DNA of 64,000 nt, taken from assembly GCA_934465295.1 (NCBI GenBank), contig CAKSKU010000005.1:75152-139151 (forward strand), written 5' to 3'. The position numbers and the translations under genes are program-made. Of the stretch, positions 10,403 to 19,098 are shown piece after piece. The DNA comes from an uncultured Oscillospiraceae bacterium (GTDB lineage Bacteria > Bacillota > Clostridia > Oscillospirales > Ruminococcaceae). The notes beneath the pieces are model-generated. The model had not been told where the DNA came from. It did not search any database and saw only the letters and a list, made by a program, of their open reading frames with translations. Each line of letters starts with the position of its first letter. The first letter of the stretch is position 1.

Positions 10403-11134
10403 ATGAAGAAAATTAAAGGTTTCACCCTCATAGAGCTTATCATCGTAATGGCTGTAATGTCGATACTTATGATCGGTATTATGCAGATGATGCGCCCGAT
10501 AAGAGATACCTACGTTGACTCAACATACTATGAGGCACAGAGAAACACCCAGAACGGAATAGCTACTTATATCGGTGAAAGCATTCGATATGCCACCAAT
10601 ATCGGTGTCTATACCGAGGGTGTCGCGGGCGGAGTTACAAGCCTGTCCGACGCTCTGTCCGACTTTGCGACGACATCCGAGATCTCCGATGCGAACAAGT
10701 ACAATGTTATCGTCATCGACAACAAGGGCGAATATAAATTCAACAATGCGTCCTGCTACGGTCGTGTTCTCCGCAGCAAGACCGTTACTTCGACAAGTAT
10801 GACAACAAGACTTGCTCTCGGTGAGGCTTACTACGGAAAGTACACCTATTCCATCAACCTCACGCCTGATTCAACGGACGGCGCAACGATGCAGGGTATG
10901 AAGATCACAGTTTCAAGCATGCTCCCATCGTCTCTCCATAAGGCTCAGAAGAACAACGTAAACAGTACAGACCTTGTTTCAAACACAAACTATAAGTTTG
11001 TTTCTACCGAAGTTGAAGTTCCGATGAGAAACCTCGTCGCACCTATCAACGGCAAGTCGGATATCAGCCACGCAGGCACGACTACCACAAGCGGTACAAA
11101 AACCTACATAATCTTTACACTTCCCGAAGAATAA
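10403..11134 (+). CDS. Minor prepilin, PilW/PilJ-like
   Basis: A 243-residue prepilin with KIKG-FTLIELIIVMAVMSIL at its start; cleavage is expected after Gly6 with Glu at mature position 5. The helix continues to RPIRDTYVDSTYYEAQRNTQNG, as in the larger minor pilins that prime assembly. The start ATG follows GGGGTGAG. It ends the first pilus operon at a strong bidirectional terminator shared with the convergent prepilin peptidase gene. Confidence 0.85.
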   Translation: MKKIKGFTLIELIIVMAVMSILMIGIMQMMRPIRDTYVDSTYYEAQRNTQNGIATYIGESIRYATNIGVYTEGVAGGVTSLSDALSDFATTSEISDANKYNVIVIDNKGEYKFNNASCYGRVLRSKTVTSTSMTTRLALGEAYYGKYTYSINLTPDSTDGATMQGMKITVSSMLPSSLHKAQKNNVNSTDLVSNTNYKFVSTEVEVPMRNLVAPINGKSDISHAGTTTTSGTKTYIIFTLPEE

Positions 11135-11136
11135 GC

Positions 11137-11190
11137 AAAAAAATCGAGGCTTGTGCCCGATAAGAGCGCAAGCCTCGATATATCCTTTTT
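11137..11190. terminator. Bidirectional terminator between minor pilin and pilD
   Basis: The perfect 11-bp stem ATCGAGGCTTG/CAAGCCTCGAT (11143-11153 with 11169-11179) is preceded by a run of A and followed by CCTTTTT. It can therefore end transcription from both sides. Confidence 0.88.
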
Positions 11191-11193
11191 GAT

Positions 11194-12201
11194 TTACACG
11201 ATATGCGGAACAGTCATAGCAGTCCAGTACATATCGAAAAGCTCTGTTCCGAAGAAAGATGCACAGACAAGTCCCACCGCAAGGCACGGACCGAACGCAA
11301 ATGCGTTGCCGGCGTCCTCTTTATCCTTGTTTTTTACCTTGATGATAACGGCAGCGACCGCTCCGATGATTATTGCTATGAAAAGTGCCACAACAGCCGC
11401 TTTCCAGCCGAACATCAGACCGCCTGCAGCCATAAACAGTATATCACCCATTCCAAATCCGTAAACAGGACCTTTTTCCTTGATCTTTTCAAGCGTTTCA
11501 TCAAGTAGCTTGGTGAGTTTTTCGGTCTCCTTTTCGCTCAGCTTCTCTTTTGCAAGACGTTTTTTCAGCTTTCTTACAGTTTTGTGATCCTCGCTTATAA
11601 ATAATTTGTAGATAAGCGGCGTGAACACAAATCCGATGAGAAGAAGCGGAACGCTTACTGCGAAAAGTCCGATGATGCCGTCAATGAGCTCAACATCGTT
11701 TCCTCTGAAGGCTTTCGGAAGAAGAACAGAGAGAACTCTCGTCACAAACGCTTCAATTCCGAGGTAAACAAGCACACACACCGACATTTCCTGCGTATCA
11801 AGATCCTCAAATCCGATAACGATGATGCCTGCAATGAAAAGGCATACAAAAGCAGGATAAATTAGTCCGTCAACGATCAGATCATACTGCAGATAGACCA
11901 GTACGAAAAGCACACCCGTCAATCCTTCGACAAGCGGATATCTTCCCGATATCTTAGCTCCGCAGGAACGGCATTTTCCTCCGAGTATGAGCCAGCTGAA
12001 AAGCGGTATAAGATCATATCGCTTTATCTCAGCACCGCAGGTCATACAGTGCGAATTCCGCTTGACAAGCGACTCGCCCAGAGGAAGCCTGAATATGCAG
12101 ACGTTCAGGAAGCTTCCGATCGTGATCCCGAAAAGGAACACCATTACATAGATACCGATCTGCAAGCCGATCAGTTCCGATGCGGCAAAGGCAATGTTCA
12201 T
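11194..12201 (-). CDS. pilD: Prepilin peptidase (type IV leader peptidase and N-methyltransferase)
   Basis: This membrane aspartyl protease cuts prepilins after the Gly of the G-FTLIE motif and methylates the new N-terminus. It shows the N-terminal GSFLNVCIFRLP motif, the two CxxC pairs of the methylase part (CMTCG and CRSCG), several membrane helices, the first Asp region (GFEDLDTQEMS) and the second, GFGMGDILF, of GxGD type. The start is ATG 12201 with AAAGGAGT 9 bases before; the frame is open to 12258 without a better site. A charged insertion of about 45 residues (KLKKRLAKEKLSEKETEKL) precedes GxGD. It faces the rest of the locus, which holds at least five substrates. Confidence 0.95.
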   Translation of the reverse strand: MNIAFAASELIGLQIGIYVMVFLFGITIGSFLNVCIFRLPLGESLVKRNSHCMTCGAEIKRYDLIPLFSWLILGGKCRSCGAKISGRYPLVEGLTGVLFVLVYLQYDLIVDGLIYPAFVCLFIAGIIVIGFEDLDTQEMSVCVLVYLGIEAFVTRVLSVLLPKAFRGNDVELIDGIIGLFAVSVPLLLIGFVFTPLIYKLFISEDHKTVRKLKKRLAKEKLSEKETEKLTKLLDETLEKIKEKGPVYGFGMGDILFMAAGGLMFGWKAAVVALFIAIIIGAVAAVIIKVKNKDKEDAGNAFAFGPCLAVGLVCASFFGTELFDMYWTAMTVPHIV

Positions 12202-12343
12202 TTGCAAAAACTCCTTTACAGTGAAAATTTGATATTTGCTTAAACAATATCTTAACATATTTTTTTATATTTTTCAATAGTCTTTCCAAAATCCGCACCG
12301 TGAGCGGCACAAAAATTTAGTCACGGAGAAACGGAGAATAAAT

Positions 12344-14032
12344 ATGAAGAATATCCCAATAGGACAATATATGGTCAATGAGGGTGTCATTACCGAAGAA
12401 CAGCTCCAGCACGTTCTTGACGTTAAAAAGGAGGAGAACGTCCCCGGTAAATTTTTCGGCGACTATGTTATCCAGCTCGGATACGTTACCGACATTCAGT
12501 TCGCACAGATCCTCGCAAAGAAGCTCAATGTTCCGTTCGTTGACCTTAACGACCCCGAAGTCAACATCGATATCGAAGCCGTTAAGAAGATACCCGAAGC
12601 GCTCGCAAAGAAGCATACTATCATCGCAATAAAGGTAACGGGCAAAAGACTTACCGTTGCTTCGCACGACCCTGTAAACTTCTATATCTTTGAAGATATC
12701 AAGGTTTCAACGGGAATGGACGTTGTTCCTGTCCTCGCAACAAAGGAAGCCATCACAAAGGCTATCGGCAAATGCTACTCGATGCAGAACACGGGTGCTA
12801 TCCTCGACAGCGTTACGAGCCAGTTCGCAGATGATGACCTCAGCAGCATCGATGACGAATCCGCAGACAGGATCGACAACGCTCCTATCGTTAAGCTCGC
12901 AACGACTATCGTTGAAAACTCGTTCCGTGCAGGCGCAACGGATATCCATATCGAGCCGTTCAAGACCTTTACCCGTATCCGTATCAGAGTTAACGGCGAT
13001 CTTATCGAGCTTATGAACGTTTCCAACGTTGTACATAACGCTCTTGTAACAAGACTTAAAATTATAAGCGGTATGAACATCGCAGAAAAGCGTGTACCGC
13101 AGGACGGACGTTTCTCACAGGTCGTTGACGGAACAACGCTCGACGTCCGTGTATCTAACCTCCCGATGGTAAACGGCGAAAAGGTCGTTATCCGTATCCT
13201 TTCAACGGGCAACGTTGCTCTCCGTAAGATCACCGACCTCGGTATGACCGATTATAACTATCAGAGATTCTCCAAGCTTATCAAAGTCCCGCAGGGCGTT
13301 ATGCTCGTAACAGGACCTACCGGTTCAGGTAAAACTACTACCCTTTACGCTGCTCTCGGTGAGCTTGCAAAGCCGAACGTTAACGTAGTTACGGTCGAAG
13401 ACCCTGTCGAAAAAGATATCGAAGGCATCAACCAGTGTCAGGTAAACGCTAAGGCAGGCATGACGTTCTCCGCCGCCCTCCGTTCTATCCTCCGTCAGGA
13501 CCCTGATATCGTAATGATCGGTGAAATGCGTGACCAGGAAACAGCCGAGATCGCTATCAGAGCTGCTATCACCGGTCATATGGTTCTCTCGACACTTCAT
13601 ACAAACGACTCCGCATCGACCGTTACCCGTCTTGTGGATATGGGCGTTGCACCGTACATGGTCGCTACTTCGCTTATCGGTATCGTTGCACAGCGACTTG
13701 TTAAAAAGATATGCGAGGACTGCCGTACACCCCGTATGTCTACCCCCGAAGAGGACGAACTTATGGGTATCAGCGCACCTATCACTATTTATGATGCCTG
13801 CGGCTGTCCGAAGTGCAATAACACAGGCTATACAGGACGTACCGCTATTCACGAGGTACTCACCTGCACAACGGAAATGAGCAGCCTTATCGCTAACGGC
13901 GGCAAGACCGACGCTATCGCAGCCCTCGCCGCTAAGCAGGGTACAAAGCTCCTCCGTGACAACGTTTCCGAACTTGTTCAGCAGGGCAAGACCACAATGG
14001 ACGAACTCGTCAGAGTTACATACGCAGTATAA
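12344..14032 (+). CDS. pilB: Pilus extension ATPase PilB / GspE family
   Basis: This hexameric cytoplasmic ATPase drives pilus polymerisation through PilC. In 562 residues it shows the N-terminal MshEN-type domain (IGQYMVNEGVITEEQLQ, residues 5-60, and LAKKLNVPFVDL), the Walker A GPTGSGKTTT at about 324-333, the Asp box and Walker B (DPDIVMIGEMRDQETA), a His box (STLHTNDSA) and the tetracysteine zinc site (CEDC near 456, CGCPKC near 487). PilB-type N-domains can bind c-di-GMP in some bacteria; whether this one does is not visible by eye. PilT follows after 53 bases. Confidence 0.96.
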   Translation: MKNIPIGQYMVNEGVITEEQLQHVLDVKKEENVPGKFFGDYVIQLGYVTDIQFAQILAKKLNVPFVDLNDPEVNIDIEAVKKIPEALAKKHTIIAIKVTGKRLTVASHDPVNFYIFEDIKVSTGMDVVPVLATKEAITKAIGKCYSMQNTGAILDSVTSQFADDDLSSIDDESADRIDNAPIVKLATTIVENSFRAGATDIHIEPFKTFTRIRIRVNGDLIELMNVSNVVHNALVTRLKIISGMNIAEKRVPQDGRFSQVVDGTTLDVRVSNLPMVNGEKVVIRILSTGNVALRKITDLGMTDYNYQRFSKLIKVPQGVMLVTGPTGSGKTTTLYAALGELAKPNVNVVTVEDPVEKDIEGINQCQVNAKAGMTFSAALRSILRQDPDIVMIGEMRDQETAEIAIRAAITGHMVLSTLHTNDSASTVTRLVDMGVAPYMVATSLIGIVAQRLVKKICEDCRTPRMSTPEEDELMGISAPITIYDACGCPKCNNTGYTGRTAIHEVLTCTTEMSSLIANGGKTDAIAALAAKQGTKLLRDNVSELVQQGKTTMDELVRVTYAV

Positions 14033-14085
14033 AATATACTATTATATATTTTTCAAACATATAATCTTGAAAGGAATTGAATCAC

Positions 14086-15213
14086 ATGGCAGAAATGGAA
14101 ACCAAAGCTCCCGAAAAAGTAGTCATCAACATCAACAAAATTCTTGACGAAGCTCGAGTTCTCGGCTGCTCCGACGTGCATTTCACAACGAAGATCGCAC
14201 CGGTAGTACGTCTCCACGGCTCACTCCGCAGACTCGCTTCCTACCCCGAGATGACCGAAGCCGCTATCATGAAGATCGTTGAACAGATGACAAACGGCAG
14301 ACAGCTTGAAAATATCAAGAACAAGGTCGATACCGACTTCTCCTACGTTACAAAGAGAGGCTACCGTCACAGAGTCAACGTTTATCATCAGAAGGGCAAC
14401 ACGGCTATCTCTATCCGTCTCCTCAGAAACGATATCCCGTCACTTGCCGATCTCGACCTCCCTCCTATCCTCGGCGAATTTGCAATGCGTCCCCGTGGAC
14501 TTATCCTTGTAACAGGTCCTACCGGTTCAGGTAAATCTACGACCCTCGCAGCTATGATCGACTATGTAAATATCAACCGTTCGGCGCATATCATCACCGT
14601 CGAAGACCCTATCGAGTACGTTCATGAGCATAAGCGCTGCATGGTTAACCAGAGAGAGATCGGCGACGACGTTGAATCGTTCGCAATGTCCCTTCGTGCC
14701 GCACTCCGTGAAGACCCGGACGTTATCCTCGTCGGAGAAATGAGAGACTTTGAAACCATCAACGCTGCTGTTACAGCCGCTGAAACAGGACATCTTGTAA
14801 TGTCCACACTTCATACAACGTGTGCAGCCGATACCATCAACCGTATCATCGACGTTTTCCCTGCACATCAGCAGAACCAGATCCGTTCGCAGCTCGCAAC
14901 TGTCCTCGTAGGCATCATCGCCCAGACCCTTATCCCTAAGGCTGACGGCACGGGACGAATCGCTGCCCTCGAAATACTCAACGCTACCGATGCTGTTAAG
15001 GCAATGGTCCGTGATAATAAGGTTCACCTTATCCAGACAGCTATCCAGACAGGTAAAAAGGAAGGAATGGTCTGCCTCGATCAGGAGCTTGCACGTCTTG
15101 TTAAGGAAGGCGTTATCACAGACACAAATGCCCGTGAAAAGAGCCTTGATATCGCTGAATATGAGCGTTACCTCAAGGGTGCAGGCGGCGCTCCGGGAAT
15201 GGCTCGCTTCTGA
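14086..15213 (+). CDS. pilT: Pilus retraction ATPase PilT
   Basis: This ATPase depolymerises the pilus and powers twitching and DNA uptake in other bacteria. The 375 residues show the PAS-like N-domain (ARVLGCSDVHFTTKIAPVVR), Walker A GPTGSGKSTTLAAM near 143, the Asp box (TVEDPIEYVHEHKRCMVNQ), Walker B (DPDVILVGEMRDFETI), the His box (STLHTTCAADTINRIIDVFP) and the C-terminal family signature around IAALEILNATDAV. I start at ATG 14086, behind AAAGGAATTGAATCAC; the in-frame TTG at 14077 is too close to that site. Having both motors argues for dynamic pili rather than a one-way pseudopilus. Confidence 0.95.
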   Translation: MAEMETKAPEKVVININKILDEARVLGCSDVHFTTKIAPVVRLHGSLRRLASYPEMTEAAIMKIVEQMTNGRQLENIKNKVDTDFSYVTKRGYRHRVNVYHQKGNTAISIRLLRNDIPSLADLDLPPILGEFAMRPRGLILVTGPTGSGKSTTLAAMIDYVNINRSAHIITVEDPIEYVHEHKRCMVNQREIGDDVESFAMSLRAALREDPDVILVGEMRDFETINAAVTAAETGHLVMSTLHTTCAADTINRIIDVFPAHQQNQIRSQLATVLVGIIAQTLIPKADGTGRIAALEILNATDAVKAMVRDNKVHLIQTAIQTGKKEGMVCLDQELARLVKEGVITDTNAREKSLDIAEYERYLKGAGGAPGMARF

Positions 15214-15222
15214 TAATAATGA

Positions 15223-15297
15223 AAGTCCTGCCGAAGAAAAAAGTGTGATTTTTGCATAAACGTTTTAAACAAAAAAACATATACTTCGGCAGAACTT
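15223..15297. other. Long-loop hairpin downstream of pilT
   Basis: AAGTCCTGCCGAAG and CTTCGGCAGAACTT pair around an AT-rich loop of about 47 bases. There is no T run directly after it, so it may be a 3' end stabiliser or processing site rather than a terminator. The remaining gap to 15440 is AT-rich with nothing I recognise. Confidence 0.5.
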
Positions 15298-15440
15298 ATA
15301 TGCAAAATACCGAGAGTATAGTAAAACGTTTACGATTATTAACAATTTAGTCAAAATGGCAAAAAATAATCACAATTTTAGTGATATTAAGAAAATATAC
15401 ACAAATTCACTTTTTTAGTGAAGAAATATTACAAAATCTA

Positions 15441-15469
15441 TTGACAAAAGCACATCGACATTATATAAT
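15441..15469 (+). promoter_or_regulatory. Strong promoter of the pilin operon
   Basis: A perfect TTGACA, a 17-base spacer and a perfect TATAAT lie about 60 bases before the prepilin at 15528. The expected leader contains the small hairpin CACTTAG/CTAAGTG just ahead of the GAGGAGGAG ribosome binding site. This suggests high, separately controlled pilin expression. Confidence 0.85.
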
Positions 15470-15527
15470 AATAACAGTAAGAAACCACTTAGTAAATCTA
15501 AGTGAACTTATGAGGAGGAGATTTCCA

Positions 15528-16322
15528 ATGGACAGTACGTTAAACTGCGGTAAGTCCTCCGCAAAAAGCTTAAAGGGCTTTACACTCATCGAGCTTCTGA
15601 TCGTTATTGCGATACTTGCGATACTCGCAGGTATGGTCTCAATAGTAACAAATGGACTTGTCCGTGATTCAAGGCTTGAAACGGCAAGGGATAAGGCACA
15701 GACCGTTTATACAAGCGTTCAGAATGCACTCATACAGATGGAGATAAAGCAGGAAAGCGATCTGCTTGACCCAACTACATACGGCGCAGGCGGAACATTT
15801 TCCAAATATGTTACCTTGAGCTTCGTGATGGAAAACGGCTTGATGACAGACTCACATGACCTTGTTATCAATGACGGAACAACAACAGCGACCCTTTCGT
15901 ATGATTATCCGAATGCAGTGTCGGCAACGACCGAGACGGAAAAGAAATTCCGCAGGCTTGCCAAATATCTGACCGATAATCTCGCAATGGATTTTACGGG
16001 TTATGTTTATGCTGCTATCGATATGGAAGACTGGATCGTTGACAGCGTAGTTTATGTTGAAGACTTTGCAAGACTTGAAGACCCTGCAAACAGCATCTCC
16101 GATTTCGTCCCGATGTTCAAGACAAAAACGGGCAGCACAAGTATTATGACTGCCTCAAACGGAAGAGTTCCTTTCTGCGAGGACATCTATTCACAGAAGA
16201 GAATATATTCCGGAAAAGCACTCAATGACGGCACTTTCCTCGGAAAAGCCGCAGGAATGGCAGTTGGATATTATCCGTTATATGCGGATGTTGAAAATTC
16301 CACAACCGTTTCCTACACCTAA
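15528..16322 (+). CDS. Prepilin, larger pilin-like protein
   Basis: A 264-residue prepilin with a long leader. The signal is SLKG-FTLIELLIVIAILAI, cleaved after Gly17, with Glu at mature position 5. The helix continues into RLETARDKAQTVYTSVQNALI, followed by a globular part of about 190 residues without cysteine pairs. Start ATG 15528 is 7 bases after GAGGAGGAG. It is first in the operon behind a consensus promoter and is followed by a hairpin (AAAACCG/CGGTTTT, 16331-16351) before the likely major pilin. That hairpin could trim or stabilise transcripts so that the two pilins are made in different amounts (inference). Confidence 0.88.
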   Translation: MDSTLNCGKSSAKSLKGFTLIELLIVIAILAILAGMVSIVTNGLVRDSRLETARDKAQTVYTSVQNALIQMEIKQESDLLDPTTYGAGGTFSKYVTLSFVMENGLMTDSHDLVINDGTTTATLSYDYPNAVSATTETEKKFRRLAKYLTDNLAMDFTGYVYAAIDMEDWIVDSVVYVEDFARLEDPANSISDFVPMFKTKTGSTSIMTASNGRVPFCEDIYSQKRIYSGKALNDGTFLGKAAGMAVGYYPLYADVENSTTVSYT

Positions 16323-16390
16323 TATCGTATAAAACCGCATGGATCGGTTTTAATAAAAACATTTTAAATTTAGAAAAGGAGGAATTTCTC

Positions 16391-16951
16391 ATGAGAAATT
16401 CAAAGACAAAGGGCTTTACCCTTATCGAACTCATCGTAGTTATCGCTATCATCGGTATTCTTGCTGCTATCCTCGTACCTTCTATGCTTGGTTACGTTAG
16501 AAACGCAAGAATCTCTTCCGCTAACTCCGGTGCTAAGCAGGTTCACACAGCTTGCGCTTCCGCAATCACACAGCTCGGTATCGCTAACTACGATCTCGGT
16601 GATGATGATCAGAAGGAAGGCACAATGTCCTTCGGCGCTGCTGAAAACGGCGTGATCGCAATCACATGGGGCGGTGATTCCGCTGGTAAGGGTCCTAACG
16701 ATGCTGACGTTGACCTTGCTGCATACCTCGGCGAAACATTCAAGGATTATGGCTATGCTTGCTTCAATCCTTCCACATACTCTGTAACAATTGCAGGTTA
16801 TGCTACACAGGAAAATACATTCACCACATACATCGATGGCAAGACAGCTGCTGACCTCGAAGCAATCACAGAAGGCACACAGAAGTCCGATGCTAAGGCT
16901 GGTAATATCTACGGTATCTACCCTGCTCCTGCTCTCGGCGAAACAACCTGA
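16391..16951 (+). CDS. pilA: Probable major pilin
   Basis: A 186-residue prepilin with a short leader MRNSKTKG, cleaved after Gly8, and the canonical FTLIELIVVIAIIGILAAI helix followed by VPSMLGYVRNARISSANS. Two cysteines (TACAS and YACFN) could form the usual pilin disulphide. Codon use here is biased toward a few codons, such as GCT and ATC, more than in its neighbours, which fits very high expression and is why I favour it as the major subunit. The ribosome binding site AAAGGAGG is close to ideal. It ends at a strong terminator. Confidence 0.85.
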   Translation: MRNSKTKGFTLIELIVVIAIIGILAAILVPSMLGYVRNARISSANSGAKQVHTACASAITQLGIANYDLGDDDQKEGTMSFGAAENGVIAITWGGDSAGKGPNDADVDLAAYLGETFKDYGYACFNPSTYSVTIAGYATQENTFTTYIDGKTAADLEAITEGTQKSDAKAGNIYGIYPAPALGETT

Positions 16952-16970
16952 TTTAAATCAACATAATTTT

Positions 16971-17004
16971 ACAGCGGGAGAAGAAATTCTTCCGCTGTAT
17001 TTTT
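16971..17004 (+). terminator. Terminator after the major pilin
   Basis: ACAGCGGGAGAA pairs with TTCTTCCGCTGT around a short loop and is followed directly by ATTTTT. Confidence 0.88.
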
Positions 17005-17018
17005 GTCTCGGAGTAAAT

Positions 17019-17840
17019 ATGAAAAAAATAATTATCGGCAGTATTATTGCCGTATGCTGTTTAGCAGTGCTTTTGCTTCTCATTCCGATCGAGAAGAAAA
17101 GAGAATACTATGAAAAGTGGGGAAAGCTTGCCACTGCCGCAGAAACGGATGAACGAGCTGAATATATCATCGAACATTATGACGAATATCCAAGCGATCT
17201 GATAGATAAATATATGAGAGCGGATGCGGATAAAGCAGACAAAACCCTCGATTTCGTGTATAATTATGCCTTCAATAAGGATAATTACAGCACGATGTCC
17301 TTCACAGAGGATGAAGTAAACTGTGAAAGCGTCCCAAAGCTTTATATGTATGATACACGCTGGTGCTATGAAAAATTTGAGGGCGGTTATATCAAAACCG
17401 ACGGCTGCGTCGCCGTTTCGCTCACTATGGCGAACCTCTATCTCAATCATAATGCTGACTTAGACCCCGTTAAGATCGCAAGAAAAGCTGAAGAAGTCGA
17501 TAATATCGGTTATTGGGGCGGAATAAGCAACGAAAAAATGGTTCAGCTGTGCGAAAGCATAGGTTTTGATGCAGTCGAACACAATTACAGTCCGAAAGCA
17601 GAGGAAAAAGAAGAACCTGATATACAAACAATAATAAATGCGCTGAATGAAAACCATATCGTTATGCTCGGAATGGTCGGCGAGACCTTCGGCGGTCATG
17701 CGCTTATCGTTACAAGCTGCTCCGAGGACGGCACAATGCGGTTCAACGATCCCGCAAGCGAGGAAAATACAGATAAAACATGGAATTACAGCGATGTTGA
17801 ACCCGAAATGTACTTCCTTTGGGATATCAGCGCAAAATAA
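17019..17840 (+). CDS. Membrane-anchored C39-like (papain-fold) cysteine peptidase
   Basis: The 273-residue protein has an uncleaved-looking N-terminal anchor (about residues 4-24) and an extracytoplasmic domain. The C-terminal half matches the peptidase_C39_2 pattern: catalytic Cys130 in TDGCVAVSLTMANLYL, His227 in FGGHALIVTS and Asn243/Asp244 in RFNDPAS. The fold is known to hydrolyse peptides; the substrate here is unknown. It starts at ATG 17019, 5 bases after GGAG and 15 bases past the pilin terminator, so read-through would be needed unless a promoter is hidden in the pilin. Lying between two prepilins, it may act on pilins or other envelope proteins, which is inference only. Confidence 0.75.
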   Translation: MKKIIIGSIIAVCCLAVLLLLIPIEKKREYYEKWGKLATAAETDERAEYIIEHYDEYPSDLIDKYMRADADKADKTLDFVYNYAFNKDNYSTMSFTEDEVNCESVPKLYMYDTRWCYEKFEGGYIKTDGCVAVSLTMANLYLNHNADLDPVKIARKAEEVDNIGYWGGISNEKMVQLCESIGFDAVEHNYSPKAEEKEEPDIQTIINALNENHIVMLGMVGETFGGHALIVTSCSEDGTMRFNDPASEENTDKTWNYSDVEPEMYFLWDISAK

Positions 17841-17854
17841 TTTCTTGTAACATA

Positions 17855-17883
17855 TTGACAACACGACAAGTATGGTGTATTAT
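17855..17883 (+). promoter_or_regulatory. Promoter of the last prepilin gene
   Basis: A perfect TTGACA, a 17-base spacer and TATTAT end about 60 bases before the prepilin at 17946. Confidence 0.7.
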
Positions 17884-17945
17884 AAAATTATAATAATCAG
17901 AGAGCAAAACATACAATTATTAAACATTTGGAAGGGGAGAATGTC

Positions 17946-18431
17946 ATGAGAGGAAAAGCAAGGGGTTTTACACTTATTGAATTGATCGTCGTTATCGCAA
18001 TTATCGGAATATTGGCGGCTATATTGATACCGTCAATGCTCGGATATGTAAAAAGATCGAAAATTTCACAGTACAATGCGAATGCAAAGACCGTTTTCTC
18101 GGGCGCACAGCTCGCAATAACCGACTCCTACAACTCGGGAGTTGAGTTTACGCCGGGTGAAATATATATCAACTCGGTAAACGGCAGCGGAGCCTGCACG
18201 GGTCAGGGCGGCGATGTCTGCGATATCACCGACTATATCGGCGAAAATTTCAACGGATATTTCGGCTTTGTTATGGATTCGTCCGCATCGGGCGCTTCCT
18301 ATGCAATATGGAGCGACCAGCCTCTTTCGGCGGCGGATTTCACGGGAGTGTATTCATACAGCGATGTAAATACCCGTTTCAGTTCGGGTTCTGTCCCCCT
18401 CGGCTGCCATCCGCTCAAAGCTGACACCTGA
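17946..18431 (+). CDS. Prepilin, second PilA-like subunit
   Basis: A 161-residue prepilin with leader MRGKARG and the helix FTLIELIVVIAIIGILAAIL, continuing IPSMLGYVKRSKISQYNANA. Over the first 45 residues it closely resembles the probable major pilin, but the globular part is different and has its own cysteine pair (GACTGQGGDVC). I start at ATG 17946 behind GGGGAG; the TTG at 17928 has no site. A separate promoter suggests it is an alternative or conditionally expressed pilin. It is followed by a TACCTCGGA/TCCGAGGTA hairpin at 18451. Confidence 0.87.
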   Translation: MRGKARGFTLIELIVVIAIIGILAAILIPSMLGYVKRSKISQYNANAKTVFSGAQLAITDSYNSGVEFTPGEIYINSVNGSGACTGQGGDVCDITDYIGENFNGYFGFVMDSSASGASYAIWSDQPLSAADFTGVYSYSDVNTRFSSGSVPLGCHPLKADT

Positions 18432-18527
18432 TAAATTGAATAGCATACCATACCTCGGAAAAAACTCCGAGGTATCAGCTTGTCGAAAAAGTATATTATT
18501 GAAAAAAGTTGCACAAAATTAAAGTTT

Positions 18528-18629
18528 ATACTAATTTTTAAACTGAAAGTGTACAAAAAATCAAGCAAAAGCTTGCATATATGGCTTTTGCGCCGATTTT
18601 TTGTCTACACTTTGATTAAAAATTAGTAT
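18528..18629. repeat. 102-bp imperfect palindrome
   Basis: Arms of 35 bases (18528-18562 and 18595-18629) are nearly complementary, starting ATACTAATTTTTAA and ending GATTTTTTG...TTAAAAATTAGTAT. The 32-base loop itself contains CAAAAGC and GCTTTTG. It resembles a small MITE-like palindrome or a long hairpin RNA. Confidence 0.65.
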
Positions 18630-18940
18630 TACGTCCACGCTTTTTAAAGGGTGGTGGGTGTCCAGAGGGCAAAGCCCTTGTCGCAGGTCAATTTGACCTT
18701 TAGCAGAAGAGTGAAAAACCCTAAGCTAACAGCACCGAGCATTGCCGCAATAGCAAAATATCTGTAAGTTAAAAAGCGCAATTCACATTCAAAAAGTTAA
18801 ACAGAACGTGATAAATCGGTATGTAAACCTATAAAATGTGAATTGCGCTTATTCTTTATGTTCGGAACAACTATCCTCGGCAAATAAACGTGAGGAGCAA
18901 AGCGACGAGCGTTTAGCACCGACGGGATATGAATGGCGGC
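18630..18940 (+). repeat. Interspersed multi-hairpin repeat, copy C
   Basis: It contains the ACGTCCACGCTTTTTAAAGGGTGG block shared with copy A, the 73-bp module 18776-18848 bounded by the 13-bp perfect repeat GCGCAATTCACAT/ATGTGAATTGCGC, then CTATCCTCGGC and a hairpin AAACG/CGTTT whose loop keeps the GGAGCAAAGCGACGAG pattern. It lacks the TTGCATAGCT left end. Confidence 0.72.
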
Positions 18941-19098
18941 TCCTCTTTTAGCATCAAGTCATAAAATTCTTTTTCGTCAATATGCATAAATGAATATACT
19001 TTTTCAACAGCCTGATACCTCGGAAAAAACTCCGAGGTATTTTTTTATCCTCAATTGAATAAAATTAAAGGAAAAATAATACTTCAAGGAGGATAAAA

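Larger units (their letters stand above)
18451..19039. repeat. Nested inverted-repeat segment with duplicated hairpin ends
   Basis: The hairpin TACCTCGGA-AAAAAC-TCCGAGGTA occurs at 18451-18474 and again at 19016-19039. Its inward flank is also repeated in inverted orientation (TATCAGCTTGTCGAAAAAGTATATT against AATATACTTTTTCAACAGCCTGATA), giving arms of about 47 bp around some 495 bp. The second copy is followed by TTTTTTT and works as a terminator; the first is not. AATTGAATA lies outside each end (18434-18442 and 19053-19061) as a possible 9-bp target duplication. Inside are the palindrome at 18528-18629 and copy C of the large repeat. No gene is seen from 18432 to 19098. Confidence 0.65.

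Noticed and set aside
12707..15027. Several minus-strand frames of 100-175 codons opposite pilB and pilT
   Set aside because: They are antisense shadows of strongly conserved ATPase genes, Cys/Asp/Val-rich without motifs or ribosome binding sites.
16791..17018. N-terminal extension of the C39-like peptidase frame into the pilin gene
   Set aside because: It has no ribosome binding site and crosses a strong terminator; ATG 17019 with GGAG and a membrane anchor is the better start.
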